Source: a virus
DNA: 27,542 bases
Direction: 5' to 3' (one strand)
Virus record (IMG/VR): IMGVR_UViG_3300006919_000335
Coordinates: 1 to 27,542 of that record
Shown: positions 1-7,662 of the stretch, one piece after another
Numbering within the stretch: position 1 is the stretch's first letter
How the letters are laid out: every line of letters starts with the position of its first letter
Position numbers and translations under genes: made by a program
Notes under the pieces: model-generated
Told to the model about the DNA's origin: nothing
What the model saw: the letters and a program-made list of their open reading frames with translations, nothing else
Databases searched by the model: none

Positions 1-2861
1 TAATTGTAGGAGGCAGCATCTTTTGTAGGAAAGACAATAGCTGCTACATCAGTATTTCCATCTCTATTTATAGTTAAAGTCCCACCACTAGCACTAGTAT
101 TACTATTAATTGTTAAATTTTGCACAAAAACATCCCCACTAGCACTTATAACAGAGGCTGAGATTGAGGCAGAAGTGATTGCTCCTACAGTAGTTACTTG
201 TTGTAGGTTTTGAGGGTCTCCACTACCACCACCCCCACCATAAGAACCAGTGTGGAAGAATTGACCTGTAGTAGTATTAACCATTACGGTATTGTAAGCA
301 GCTCCAGCAGCATCACTAGTATCAGCATATATATTACCACTTGCGCTTATGTCACTAGAAGCTGTGATAGATGTGTCAACTAAAACTGCTCCAAAATTTT
401 GAATTCTTAATTGATTTATACTAGAGTTATAAAGAAGGGTTTTGTTAGCACCTTGTGCCCCAAAAATTACTCTACCAGTTCCATCACTTGCTGATGTAAC
501 TAAACCATTACGAACTGTCATATAGGCTGTATCACTTGCAGGATATTCTATTCTTACTTTATCATCTGCTATAAACTGAGGAATATAAAGTCCAGCACCT
601 GGGGAAGGGTTGGATAATATCCACCCTGATTTATATCCAATAACACCATCTTCAGGAAGTCCCAATCGAAGAGCAAGTTCTGTTTGGGATCCAGTTGTAG
701 CAATTACTAAACCTGTGTTGGATCCTGTTTCTCCTACTAGTAAACCACCACTTGCAGTAATTGAAGCTGAAGTTTCGTTTCCTATAGTAGTTACTTCTTG
801 GAGGTTTTGGTCAGTTCCTCCTCCACTACCATAAGAGCCAGTGTGAGTGATTAAACCTGTGGTAGTGTCAATTACTAGAGCAGCTCGTGTAGCAGTACCA
901 TCATCGTAATCAGTAAGGGCATATATGTTACCACTTGCACTTACGCTACCACTAACTGTTAATTTTTCTCCAGGAAATTTTTCACCAATTCCTACATAAC
1001 CATTTGAACCAGTTATTACAAAATCTAAATTAGTGTCAAACCCTTCGTCTCTAGCTATAATAAATGAACCTGATTCTTGGACTGTACCTAAAGATACATT
1101 TGTAAGAGGAGCATCGGAATTTTCAAAGTGGATGTAAACATCATCTTCTCCACCATTTTGAGAACGCATTTCAAATTTAGCACTACCATTAGTTCTAAAT
1201 TGTAATGTAGTACTTGTTAAATCTAAATATCGGATATCATTAGATCCATCAGTTCCACCTGTTAACCTCCACCCATTTTCTCCTGTTATAATGTTTTTAG
1301 ATGTTCCTTTAATATGTATAGAACTTCCGGAGATGTTGCCACTTGCACTAATTATAGATGAGGTAATAGAGGTAGTATTTACATTAGGTACTGTTAGTAT
1401 TTCTGTACCTGGGTTGTAAGTTATAAGGTTAGACTGATCTATACCAAGAGCTTGATATCCATTATAAGTGCTATTAGTCCCTAAAATAAGGGGACGCTCT
1501 TGGCTGGTAAAAGGTTGGATGTTTGCTACTGAAGAAGAAAATCCAAAAATAGCAACATTAGCTGTGGTTGCCCACGAAGCTGTGCCTATTAAATTTGTTC
1601 CTGCTGCACTTGCACTTACAATAGAAGCTGTTATGGCATTTGTAATGGGACCATTAATAGTAATAGATGAACCTTTAAGGTTTGTTACAATATTAGTGTT
1701 TCCTATTTGGGCAATATTACTAGCATCTATGCCTAATAAGTTTCGTGTAGTAGTAGTATCGGCTTGGGTTCCTGCAAAATATGTAGCGTTATCTAATACT
1801 ATTCTACCACCAAAGGAAGTATCGCTTGTCCCACTTGAGCTAATAAACCCAGGAATACTTACTAATCCTGAAGAGGATAGGATTAAACTAGCTGTTTCAG
1901 CATTTTGAAATACTGTATAAAAGTGCAAACCAGCTGTTGCACTACTTCCAGCTGTGTATGCACCATCTCTTTCAGAAGAAATTCTACCAGCATTTGCGGT
2001 TCCACTTCCTTGTATAAATTTAAGAGAAACACTAGGATCTATACCTGTAGATTGATTTTTTATGGTAAGGGCTGTAAAATCTCCAGTTGAGGAGGAGTTA
2101 ATGAGTGCTTCTCCATTAGTTACATACCCAGATGATGTGATATCATTAATTTCAAGATCTCCACTACCACTAATAGAACCTAAACTAGGATAAAATGTTA
2201 TTGTTTCACCATTAATTGCATTAGTACCTAAGTGAAGTCCATCTGTTTTTTGGTATAAGTAAAAATCAGGGGAACCATCATATTCTTCAAACCAAATGTA
2301 TGGTCTTAAACTTTTTAAATGAAGACCTCCCTGTGAAGTATCAGAAGCTGTGATAAGTAATTTAACTGTATCACCCCCTCCTGTATCCCCTTGGATAGTT
2401 ACTGTAAAAGGATCTCCACTACCTAAAGCCGAAAGATTAACTAAATTATCACTAAGTGTAATTTTAGTGTCGCTATTACTATGTTGAATACCTGAACTAG
2501 CTGAGATCCAAGTAGCGGAGATATCTCCAGCAACTGTTAAATTACCTGGGTTAGGGGTAAAAGTTATATTTGGGGTAATATATACATCAGTTGGGTTAGT
2601 ATTATCACCTAGTAATATACGTTTAGCAGTAGAAGCAACTGTTGAAGTTGTAGCAATATCATCAGCAGTGCCACCTCCACCACCACCACTTCCATAAGAT
2701 CCAGTATAATAAATAGCACCTCCAGTTCCAACTACTAATACTTTTTCAGTTGCAGGATCCCCGGGAGAGACATCAAGACCCGAAGCAGTAAGAGCATTTA
2801 CATATGCGTTACTGCCTGAGAGGAGGACTTTTCGCCATTGGGGAACTACGGGATCTGCCAT
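1..2861 (-). CDS. Tail fibre / adhesin-like protein (3' end outside window)
   Basis: The frame is open from an ATG at 2861 to the left edge: 953 codons with no stop, so the C-terminus is missing. The N-terminus carries the motif WRKVLLSGSN (about residues 9-18), shared with the two fibre genes upstream, followed by a Gly-rich linker (TGSYGSGGGGGG). The rest is low in Cys and Lys and rich in Ser, Thr, Gly, Asn and Ile, with many SASGNI-type beta-repeat units. This composition is typical of trimeric phage fibres. Two long modules near the 3' end are internal repeats (see repeat entries). Its own conserved box lies 16 bases before the ATG. A role in host attachment is inferred from composition and from its place at the end of the baseplate/fibre cluster. 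No chaperone or peptidase domain is visible in the part present. Confidence 0.75.
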   Translation of the reverse strand, partial: MADPVVPQWRKVLLSGSNAYVNALTASGLDVSPGDPATEKVLVVGTGGAIYYTGSYGSGGGGGGTADDIATTSTVASTAKRILLGDNTNPTDVYITPNITFTPNPGNLTVAGDISATWISASSGIQHSNSDTKITLSDNLVNLSALGSGDPFTVTIQGDTGGGDTVKLLITASDTSQGGLHLKSLRPYIWFEEYDGSPDFYLYQKTDGLHLGTNAINGETITFYPSLGSISGSGDLEINDITSSGYVTNGEALINSSSTGDFTALTIKNQSTGIDPSVSLKFIQGSGTANAGRISSERDGAYTAGSSATAGLHFYTVFQNAETASLILSSSGLVSIPGFISSSGTSDTSFGGRIVLDNATYFAGTQADTTTTRNLLGIDASNIAQIGNTNIVTNLKGSSITINGPITNAITASIVSASAAGTNLIGTASWATTANVAIFGFSSSVANIQPFTSQERPLILGTNSTYNGYQALGIDQSNLITYNPGTEILTVPNVNTTSITSSIISASGNISGSSIHIKGTSKNIITGENGWRLTGGTDGSNDIRYLDLTSTTLQFRTNGSAKFEMRSQNGGEDDVYIHFENSDAPLTNVSLGTVQESGSFIIARDEGFDTNLDFVITGSNGYVGIGEKFPGEKLTVSGSVSASGNIYALTDYDDGTATRAALVIDTTTGLITHTGSYGSGGGTDQNLQEVTTIGNETSASITASGGLLVGETGSNTGLVIATTGSQTELALRLGLPEDGVIGYKSGWILSNPSPGAGLYIPQFIADDKVRIEYPASDTAYMTVRNGLVTSASDGTGRVIFGAQGANKTLLYNSSINQLRIQNFGAVLVDTSITASSDISASGNIYADTSDAAGAAYNTVMVNTTTGQFFHTGSYGGGGGSGDPQNLQQVTTVGAITSASISASVISASGDVFVQNLTINSNTSASGGTLTINRDGNTDVAAIVFPTKDAASYN
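165..355 (-). repeat. Intragenic repeat module, copy B (fibre gene)
   Basis: It encodes SASGNIYA, a stretch ending NTTTGQF, TGSYGGGGG, then QNLQQVTT and SASISAS. The order and spacing match copy A at about 750-955. DNA similarity is obvious over the TGSYG and QNLQ parts. Boundaries are approximate. Confidence 0.7.
750..955 (-). repeat. Intragenic repeat module, copy A (fibre gene)
   Basis: It encodes SASGNIYA, IDTTTGLI, HTGSYGSGGG, QNLQEVTT, then SASITASGG, in the same order as copy B at about 165-355. A shorter related element (TGSYGSGGGGGG) occurs once more near the N-terminus, around 2665-2710. Boundaries are approximate. Confidence 0.7.
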
Positions 2862-2877
2862 ACTTTATTCGTTTCTT

Positions 2878-2885
2878 ATAAATAT
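2878..2885 (-). promoter_or_regulatory. Conserved AT box before partial fibre gene
   Basis: Minus strand AATATTTATA (core ATATTTAT), 16 bases before the ATG at 2861. It lies in the 25-base gap after the 55-aa gene and is one of 12 such boxes. Confidence 0.55.
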
Positions 2886-2886
2886 T

Positions 2887-3054
2887 TTATTTTTGAAGAG
2901 GGGGTGGTGGTGGAACTTCTTGAAGTTTAGTATAATTTCCCTCTAATTTAGATAAAACATTAGAAACAAAGTGGACATTTTTACCTTGTACGGTGGAATT
3001 GTGAACTGCCGAAATTAAAAAGGCATATTCATTTAAATCTAATTTGACATTCAT
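2887..3054 (-). CDS. Small helical protein, unknown function
   Basis: A 55-residue protein starting MNVKLDLNEY. A longer in-frame start at 3120 exists but would place the conserved box (3072-3079) inside the gene and overlap the preceding fibre gene, so I chose 3054. It is predicted mostly helical and ends in a run of five prolines. It aligns without gaps to the 62-aa protein at 6953-7141 over about 35 residues (V.L....E...LI......T...K....V......KL), with roughly 10 identities and matching hydrophobic positions. Both sit directly before a fibre gene. Function is unknown; a fibre-assembly or regulatory helper is only a guess. Confidence 0.65.
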   Translation of the reverse strand: MNVKLDLNEYAFLISAVHNSTVQGKNVHFVSNVLSKLEGNYTKLQEVPPPPPLQK

Positions 3055-3071
3055 AACATTTAATTTTGTAT

Positions 3072-3079
3072 ATAAATAT
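3072..3079 (-). promoter_or_regulatory. Conserved AT box before 55-aa gene
   Basis: Minus strand TATATTTATA, 17 bases before the ATG at 3054. The box is itself palindromic (TATAT-TT-ATATA in part). It lies in the 44-base gap after the 791-aa fibre gene. Confidence 0.5.
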
Positions 3080-3098
3080 ATTAATTCAATTAAAAATG

Positions 3099-5474
3099 TT
3101 AACCCATAGTATAGATCCACACATTGCTATCAGATCCTGCAGGATCTTTATCTCGATCTACATACCAAGTTCCTAAACTATCTATAGCTGATACATCTCT
3201 TAAGTAAGTATTATTGGAGGCTGGGGTATCATTAGTTTTGATTCTAACTTGAGATAGGAAGCCGTTAAAAGCACTTCCTGTGGCAGTATATATATTCCCC
3301 GAAAAAATGTCTTGTTCGTCCCATTCTACATCTCCTTTAGTTACACCCCACCCTATTTCACTAAATTCAGGATCATTAGCCCCTAAAGCTCTTGAATAAT
3401 AAACCGCAGCCCCCTTAGCATTAGCATTCCCAGCATCAGAAGAAGTTTGTATAATAATCCCTCCATTATCTCTACTAAAAGGATATGTTGTTGCACTTCC
3501 ACTATTTAATTCTATAAAGGGATCTGTGGTTTGGAATTCACCCGCCCAAATTGAAGATATATTTGAACTAGATATAACTGTAAGGTTGCCTGCTACTAAA
3601 ACCGATCCTGTAATATTTCTATTGTTAGGAAACACATACCCTTGCCTGAAATCTAGGATACCGACATTATCTGGGGGGGTATTGTTGTATTTAACATCTA
3701 CTGCGGTATTAGTTGTAGGAGTACCAGTTTGGGAAACTGCTAAAGTACCTTGCGAAAGAACTGTGTTAAAATTAATAAATCCAGAAGAAGTTAAGGCATA
3801 ACTAGTGTCTACATCAATAATAGTACGATCATTAAAGTTACGGTAATTTAATCCTAAACCCGGTAATGAGCTAGTAAGTTGTAATTTACCATCTTGTCCA
3901 ACTAATCCAGTAAATGAAAGACCACTGGAATCATCAAGGTCTATAGATGCTGTACCTGTTCCCCCACTTCCAAATGTACCTGCTAGACCATTAGCTGTGA
4001 AAGTATCTGTTAATCTAAGCTGGTCAGAAACAATATTAATTCCTAATTGTCCCGGATCTATAGTTATATCAATTTGTTCTTTATTAGTCCCCGTAAAGTC
4101 TAAGTTAGTAGTACCCCCTTGAGCTAACCCATCAGCTAATTCGAGTCCTCCTGCATTTGTACCATCTTCAAATCCTCCTCCAAATATAAAAGAATCACTA
4201 ACGCTTTCAAGTTGAAGGCCTGATTTGTTTATAGCACCTGTAGAGGTACCTAAGGTAGTCATAGGATATAACCTAAGACTCATAGTAGTAGGAGCATTTC
4301 CTACAAAATTAGTTACAACAGAACCATTTTCATCTATAAAGATGAGTCCATCTCCTCGGGTTAATGCTTTATCTACAGGAAGATCATTTAATACTACTCC
4401 CGTTAGTGATCCTGAATATCCTCCATATACATCTCCTATAAAGCTTCCTGTAAGGTTTCCAGTAAATTGGGGTCCAACTTCGGCTGTTGAACCTGTTATT
4501 TCAAATTTAAAAGGACCTACAGCAAGTTGGTCTGGGGGGGTTTGATACCCTATACTATAATCTTCGTGGCCTCTAATTCTAAGTTGCCATCTTTGTCCTG
4601 CCATAATACCATCATATGTGGTACTATCTATTTCAAACGAACCTGTAAAAGAAGCAGAATAGGGAGAGGTTGTAGAAGGCCAATCAAATTGATCTCTAAA
4701 ATCTATATCATCTGCTATAATTTCACTTGAGTCTACATACTCAGGATCACCACTACTATACACAAACCATCTTCTTAAAGTGATAGCAATATCTTTCCCC
4801 CCTGATCCATAAGCACCTGTAAAAATAATTGGGATTTGGAATGAAGCTGTAATACCTGTACCTACAGGCATCCCTCTAGTAAATTCTATATAATCCCCAA
4901 TATCTGTAGAAAGATATGTAGTGTTTTCAGGAGTAGAAGTATAACTACCAGTAAAAGCTATAGGAAAAGGATCAAACGCTTCACCAGGTAATTGAAAACT
5001 AGCTGTATCTCCTGGTTCAGGGCCCTCTAGTTTGGACCCAGACCTGATTTGACTGTTTATAGTAGTTTGTTGGAAGCCTCCAAATTCTAATGTAGGTTCA
5101 TAAGCTATACTAGAAGTACGTTCAAATCCCCCATAAGTATTATTTTTAAATAAAGCTGGGAAGCTTATAACACCATCTTCAGGAATTGGTTGGGGTGATC
5201 CTACTGTAGATGAAGAAATAGAAGAGTTAGGAACATTGACTGAATGAGAGGCAATATTATTACCAACGTTAATTAAGTAAGTTGAATCATAAGTATTTTC
5301 AAAAACAATACTACTACTAGCTTGCCACCCTCCAGTAATAGGATCTCTAAATATAATTGATTTAGAAGTATTTGCCTCATCTAGAATTCCTAAATCTACA
5401 GAAGAAGTTAAAGAATATACTTCCAGATTAGAACCTGAAATTAGTACTTTTTTCCATTGTGGTGTTCCTGGCAT
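3099..5474 (-). CDS. Tail fibre / adhesin-like protein
   Basis: A 791-aa protein. The N-terminus has WKKVLISGSN (residues 7-16), the motif shared by three fibre genes here. The middle is beta-rich with units such as SSGLSFTG and SSLPGLGLNY. The C-terminal third has a pattern (ELNSGS, then GGIIIQTSS, a Tyr-rich step and a GWGV motif, ending WIYTMG) that parallels the C-terminal third of the 486-aa protein just upstream, so the two look like paralogues. It starts 3 bases after that gene's stop and has no AT box, so it is probably co-transcribed with it. I infer a virion surface fibre; no enzyme motif is visible. Confidence 0.75.
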   Translation of the reverse strand: MPGTPQWKKVLISGSNLEVYSLTSSVDLGILDEANTSKSIIFRDPITGGWQASSSIVFENTYDSTYLINVGNNIASHSVNVPNSSISSSTVGSPQPIPEDGVISFPALFKNNTYGGFERTSSIAYEPTLEFGGFQQTTINSQIRSGSKLEGPEPGDTASFQLPGEAFDPFPIAFTGSYTSTPENTTYLSTDIGDYIEFTRGMPVGTGITASFQIPIIFTGAYGSGGKDIAITLRRWFVYSSGDPEYVDSSEIIADDIDFRDQFDWPSTTSPYSASFTGSFEIDSTTYDGIMAGQRWQLRIRGHEDYSIGYQTPPDQLAVGPFKFEITGSTAEVGPQFTGNLTGSFIGDVYGGYSGSLTGVVLNDLPVDKALTRGDGLIFIDENGSVVTNFVGNAPTTMSLRLYPMTTLGTSTGAINKSGLQLESVSDSFIFGGGFEDGTNAGGLELADGLAQGGTTNLDFTGTNKEQIDITIDPGQLGINIVSDQLRLTDTFTANGLAGTFGSGGTGTASIDLDDSSGLSFTGLVGQDGKLQLTSSLPGLGLNYRNFNDRTIIDVDTSYALTSSGFINFNTVLSQGTLAVSQTGTPTTNTAVDVKYNNTPPDNVGILDFRQGYVFPNNRNITGSVLVAGNLTVISSSNISSIWAGEFQTTDPFIELNSGSATTYPFSRDNGGIIIQTSSDAGNANAKGAAVYYSRALGANDPEFSEIGWGVTKGDVEWDEQDIFSGNIYTATGSAFNGFLSQVRIKTNDTPASNNTYLRDVSAIDSLGTWYVDRDKDPAGSDSNVWIYTMG

Positions 5475-5477
5475 ATC

Positions 5478-6938
5478 TTAAGCGTATATATAAACTGAGC
5501 TTTCGTTTGTAGCTGGGGCTGTAGTTATTATAAGTTGACCCTGTTTATCACTATCATTAGATCCAAAAGTAGGGGTTGAGACTAATACAGTAGCTTCGGG
5601 ATCAGAAGTAATTTTAGTAGTTACTAGTGCCGTAGCATTACTTCCTGTAACTGAAAGGTTTGTTGTAGTAACGGCAACGTTATCTACACTTACTCCCCAC
5701 CTTTGAGCATCAGAATCATAAAACATAAATGCTCCATTACCTGACCCTTGGCTTACAATAAAACCACCATCTCCTGTGTTGGAACCACTATTTAAAAGTA
5801 TAAATTGGTCCGCTATATTTAAGTTTTCGGTTTCAAATGAAGCACTTACAAGAGATCCTGTGACTGTAAAATTTCCTTCAACATATAAATCCCCTTGGAA
5901 AGTAAAATCACCAGTAAGAGTAGTGTTTAAATCATATGTAAATGTAGGATTATCAATTAAATTAGCTTCAAAACCACCAGGAACAGCAGTACCATCACTA
6001 GTTAAAAGTATATTAGTAGAACCAGTTTTAAAAGTTACAGTAGCTGAAGATGTAACTACAAAGGATGGGTCGATTTCTAATTCATCGTATTGACCTGCAT
6101 CTGCCCATTGCAACCCATCTCCTGGGAGAGTAGATACTAAACGAAGCTCGCCATTGGGGGAAGAACCAGCAAGTGTTAGACCACTGTTTGTAGCTAAATC
6201 TACACTTAGGACACCAATAGAATAAGCTAAACCATCTCCTGCTATATTACTATTTATAGTTAAACCACTACTTCCTGTGTCTAGCCCTGAGTTGGGGGCT
6301 AGGTTAATACTCATAGTTGAGTAGTTATTAGTAGAAGCACTTGGAAAATACAAACCTGCCCCTGCTAAAGAAGAAGCTAATTTTAATCCACCACCACTAA
6401 ATTCTAAACCACCGTTAGAAGCAGTATAAACTGTAACAGTAACCGCATCTGTACCATTATATGAAAAATCTTCTCCTGAGGAAGAAATAATACCATTAGC
6501 ATTAGTAAGAGGGTTAGGTAATGTACCTACTACTCCTGTTAACCCCGAACCATCTCCTGTAAAACTTCCAGAAAAAGTACCATCTATAAATTGAATTTGA
6601 TTAGTATCAGCATCATAAAATAAACTACTAGTAGCTTGTAATCCTCCGTGGGAGGGGTGCCAAAATAATATTTGTGAATTATCTTGAACATTATTAGGAG
6701 TACCTGAGGCTGAGATATTGTAGGTTGTGAGACCAATATTATCTAAGTAAAGTTGACCCCCATTACTAGAAGTATATTTTACATTAAAATCAGATCCAGA
6801 GCTAAAAAATCTTCCTGTAGAACTGTGTCTAAAAACAACTTCAGTGTCTTCAGATATTGCTCCCATTACGGAAGCAGTAATTGCAGCTACGTGAGCATTA
6901 GAACCCGATATTAATATTTTTCTCCATTCAGCTGACAT
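5478..6938 (-). CDS. Tail fibre / adhesin-like protein
   Basis: A 486-aa protein beginning MSAEWRKILISGSN. The middle holds repeats of the form NSGL..GSSGL.I.S.LAGDGL, typical of beta-structured fibre shafts. The C-terminal part (ILLNSGSN, GGFIVSQGSGNGAFMFY, RWGVSV, ending VYIYA) mirrors the C-terminus of the next gene. It starts 14 bases after the 62-aa gene and most likely shares its transcript. Attachment function is inferred from composition, paralogy and position. Confidence 0.75.
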   Translation of the reverse strand: MSAEWRKILISGSNAHVAAITASVMGAISEDTEVVFRHSSTGRFFSSGSDFNVKYTSSNGGQLYLDNIGLTTYNISASGTPNNVQDNSQILFWHPSHGGLQATSSLFYDADTNQIQFIDGTFSGSFTGDGSGLTGVVGTLPNPLTNANGIISSSGEDFSYNGTDAVTVTVYTASNGGLEFSGGGLKLASSLAGAGLYFPSASTNNYSTMSINLAPNSGLDTGSSGLTINSNIAGDGLAYSIGVLSVDLATNSGLTLAGSSPNGELRLVSTLPGDGLQWADAGQYDELEIDPSFVVTSSATVTFKTGSTNILLTSDGTAVPGGFEANLIDNPTFTYDLNTTLTGDFTFQGDLYVEGNFTVTGSLVSASFETENLNIADQFILLNSGSNTGDGGFIVSQGSGNGAFMFYDSDAQRWGVSVDNVAVTTTNLSVTGSNATALVTTKITSDPEATVLVSTPTFGSNDSDKQGQLIITTAPATNESSVYIYA

Positions 6939-6952
6939 GTGTTAAATTGGTA

Positions 6953-7141
6953 TTATTGTTGGTGATATTTTTCAGTTTCGTCTATACAAGTTTGTAACTT
7001 GTAAATTAAATCATAAACTACTTGAATATCTTTAATTTTACAAGTACCTTCTGCTAATAGAGGAATTAAAACTTCACATTCGTGTCCACTAAGTAATACT
7101 TTGGGTTCAGATGCTTTTTGTCTTATTGATTTTTGATCCAT
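6953..7141 (-). CDS. Small helical protein, unknown function
   Basis: A 62-aa protein with helical character and two Cys residues (around 37 and 56 by eye). It resembles the 55-aa protein at 2887-3054 without gaps over about 35 residues and, like it, is followed directly by a fibre gene. It has its own AT box 18 bases upstream. I do not recognise a family. A helper for fibre folding or a small structural part are both possible; nothing in the sequence decides it. Confidence 0.65.
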   Translation of the reverse strand: MDQKSIRQKASEPKVLLSGHECEVLIPLLAEGTCKIKDIQVVYDLIYKLQTCIDETEKYHQQ

Positions 7142-7159
7142 AACGTTTGTGTTTTATGT

Positions 7160-7167
7160 ATAAATAT
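7160..7167 (-). promoter_or_regulatory. Conserved AT box before 62-aa gene
   Basis: Minus strand TATATTTATA, 18 bases before the ATG at 7141, in the 29-base gap after the 161-aa gene. Confidence 0.55.
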
Positions 7168-7170
7168 ATG

Positions 7171-7656
7171 TTAAGTTTGAATGCCTGCGAAAAAATTTGA
7201 GGCTGAGTAGATTATAGCTCCAGCTATAGCAGTTGGGGTTGTTAAAGTTTCTTGAATAACTAATCCAGATCCTGAAATTACTAAGTAATCGTGGGATGTG
7301 TGTTTTTTTAATTTTATAGGGATAGCTGAAGATCCTATAAATGATACTTCTTCTATATTTGCAATACTTGCTGAAAATCCTATACTTGCTGAGTCTCCAT
7401 TTTCTAAGGTTTCTTGGAGACCTAATCCTGATCCACTTAAAGCTATGTCTATTTTAGTCCAACCATCTTCATTATTCCAATTAGCTACATCAGTAAGAAT
7501 AAAATATTCTTTAGAACTAGTGACATATGCTGTTAGTCCCTCAAAGACGTTATTAACACTAAAGGCATATAAATCTACTGAACTAGAAACTGTAAATCTA
7601 GCATCAATAGGATCTGTGTTACCTATGTTAAATCCTTGGGGTAAATTATATGCCAT
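7171..7656 (-). CDS. Probable fibre-associated virion protein
   Basis: A 161-aa protein. Near the N-terminus it has a DARFTVSSSVDLYAF stretch followed by EGLTAYVTSSKEYFIL and a Trp, a pattern often seen at the head of phage tail-fibre proteins. It contains a short internal duplication, SGSGLGLQETL (residues 74-84) and SGSGLVIQETL (128-138). It starts 6 bases after the 604-aa gene's stop and has no AT box of its own, so the two probably share a transcript. Function beyond a likely structural role is unknown. Confidence 0.6.
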   Translation of the reverse strand: MAYNLPQGFNIGNTDPIDARFTVSSSVDLYAFSVNNVFEGLTAYVTSSKEYFILTDVANWNNEDGWTKIDIALSGSGLGLQETLENGDSASIGFSASIANIEEVSFIGSSAIPIKLKKHTSHDYLVISGSGLVIQETLTTPTAIAGAIIYSASNFFAGIQT

Positions 7657-7662
7657 GTTTTA

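Noticed and set aside
3055-3120. Longer start for the 55-aa gene at 3120
   Set aside because: It would overlap the previous gene and encode the AT box; all other boxes lie outside the gene that follows.
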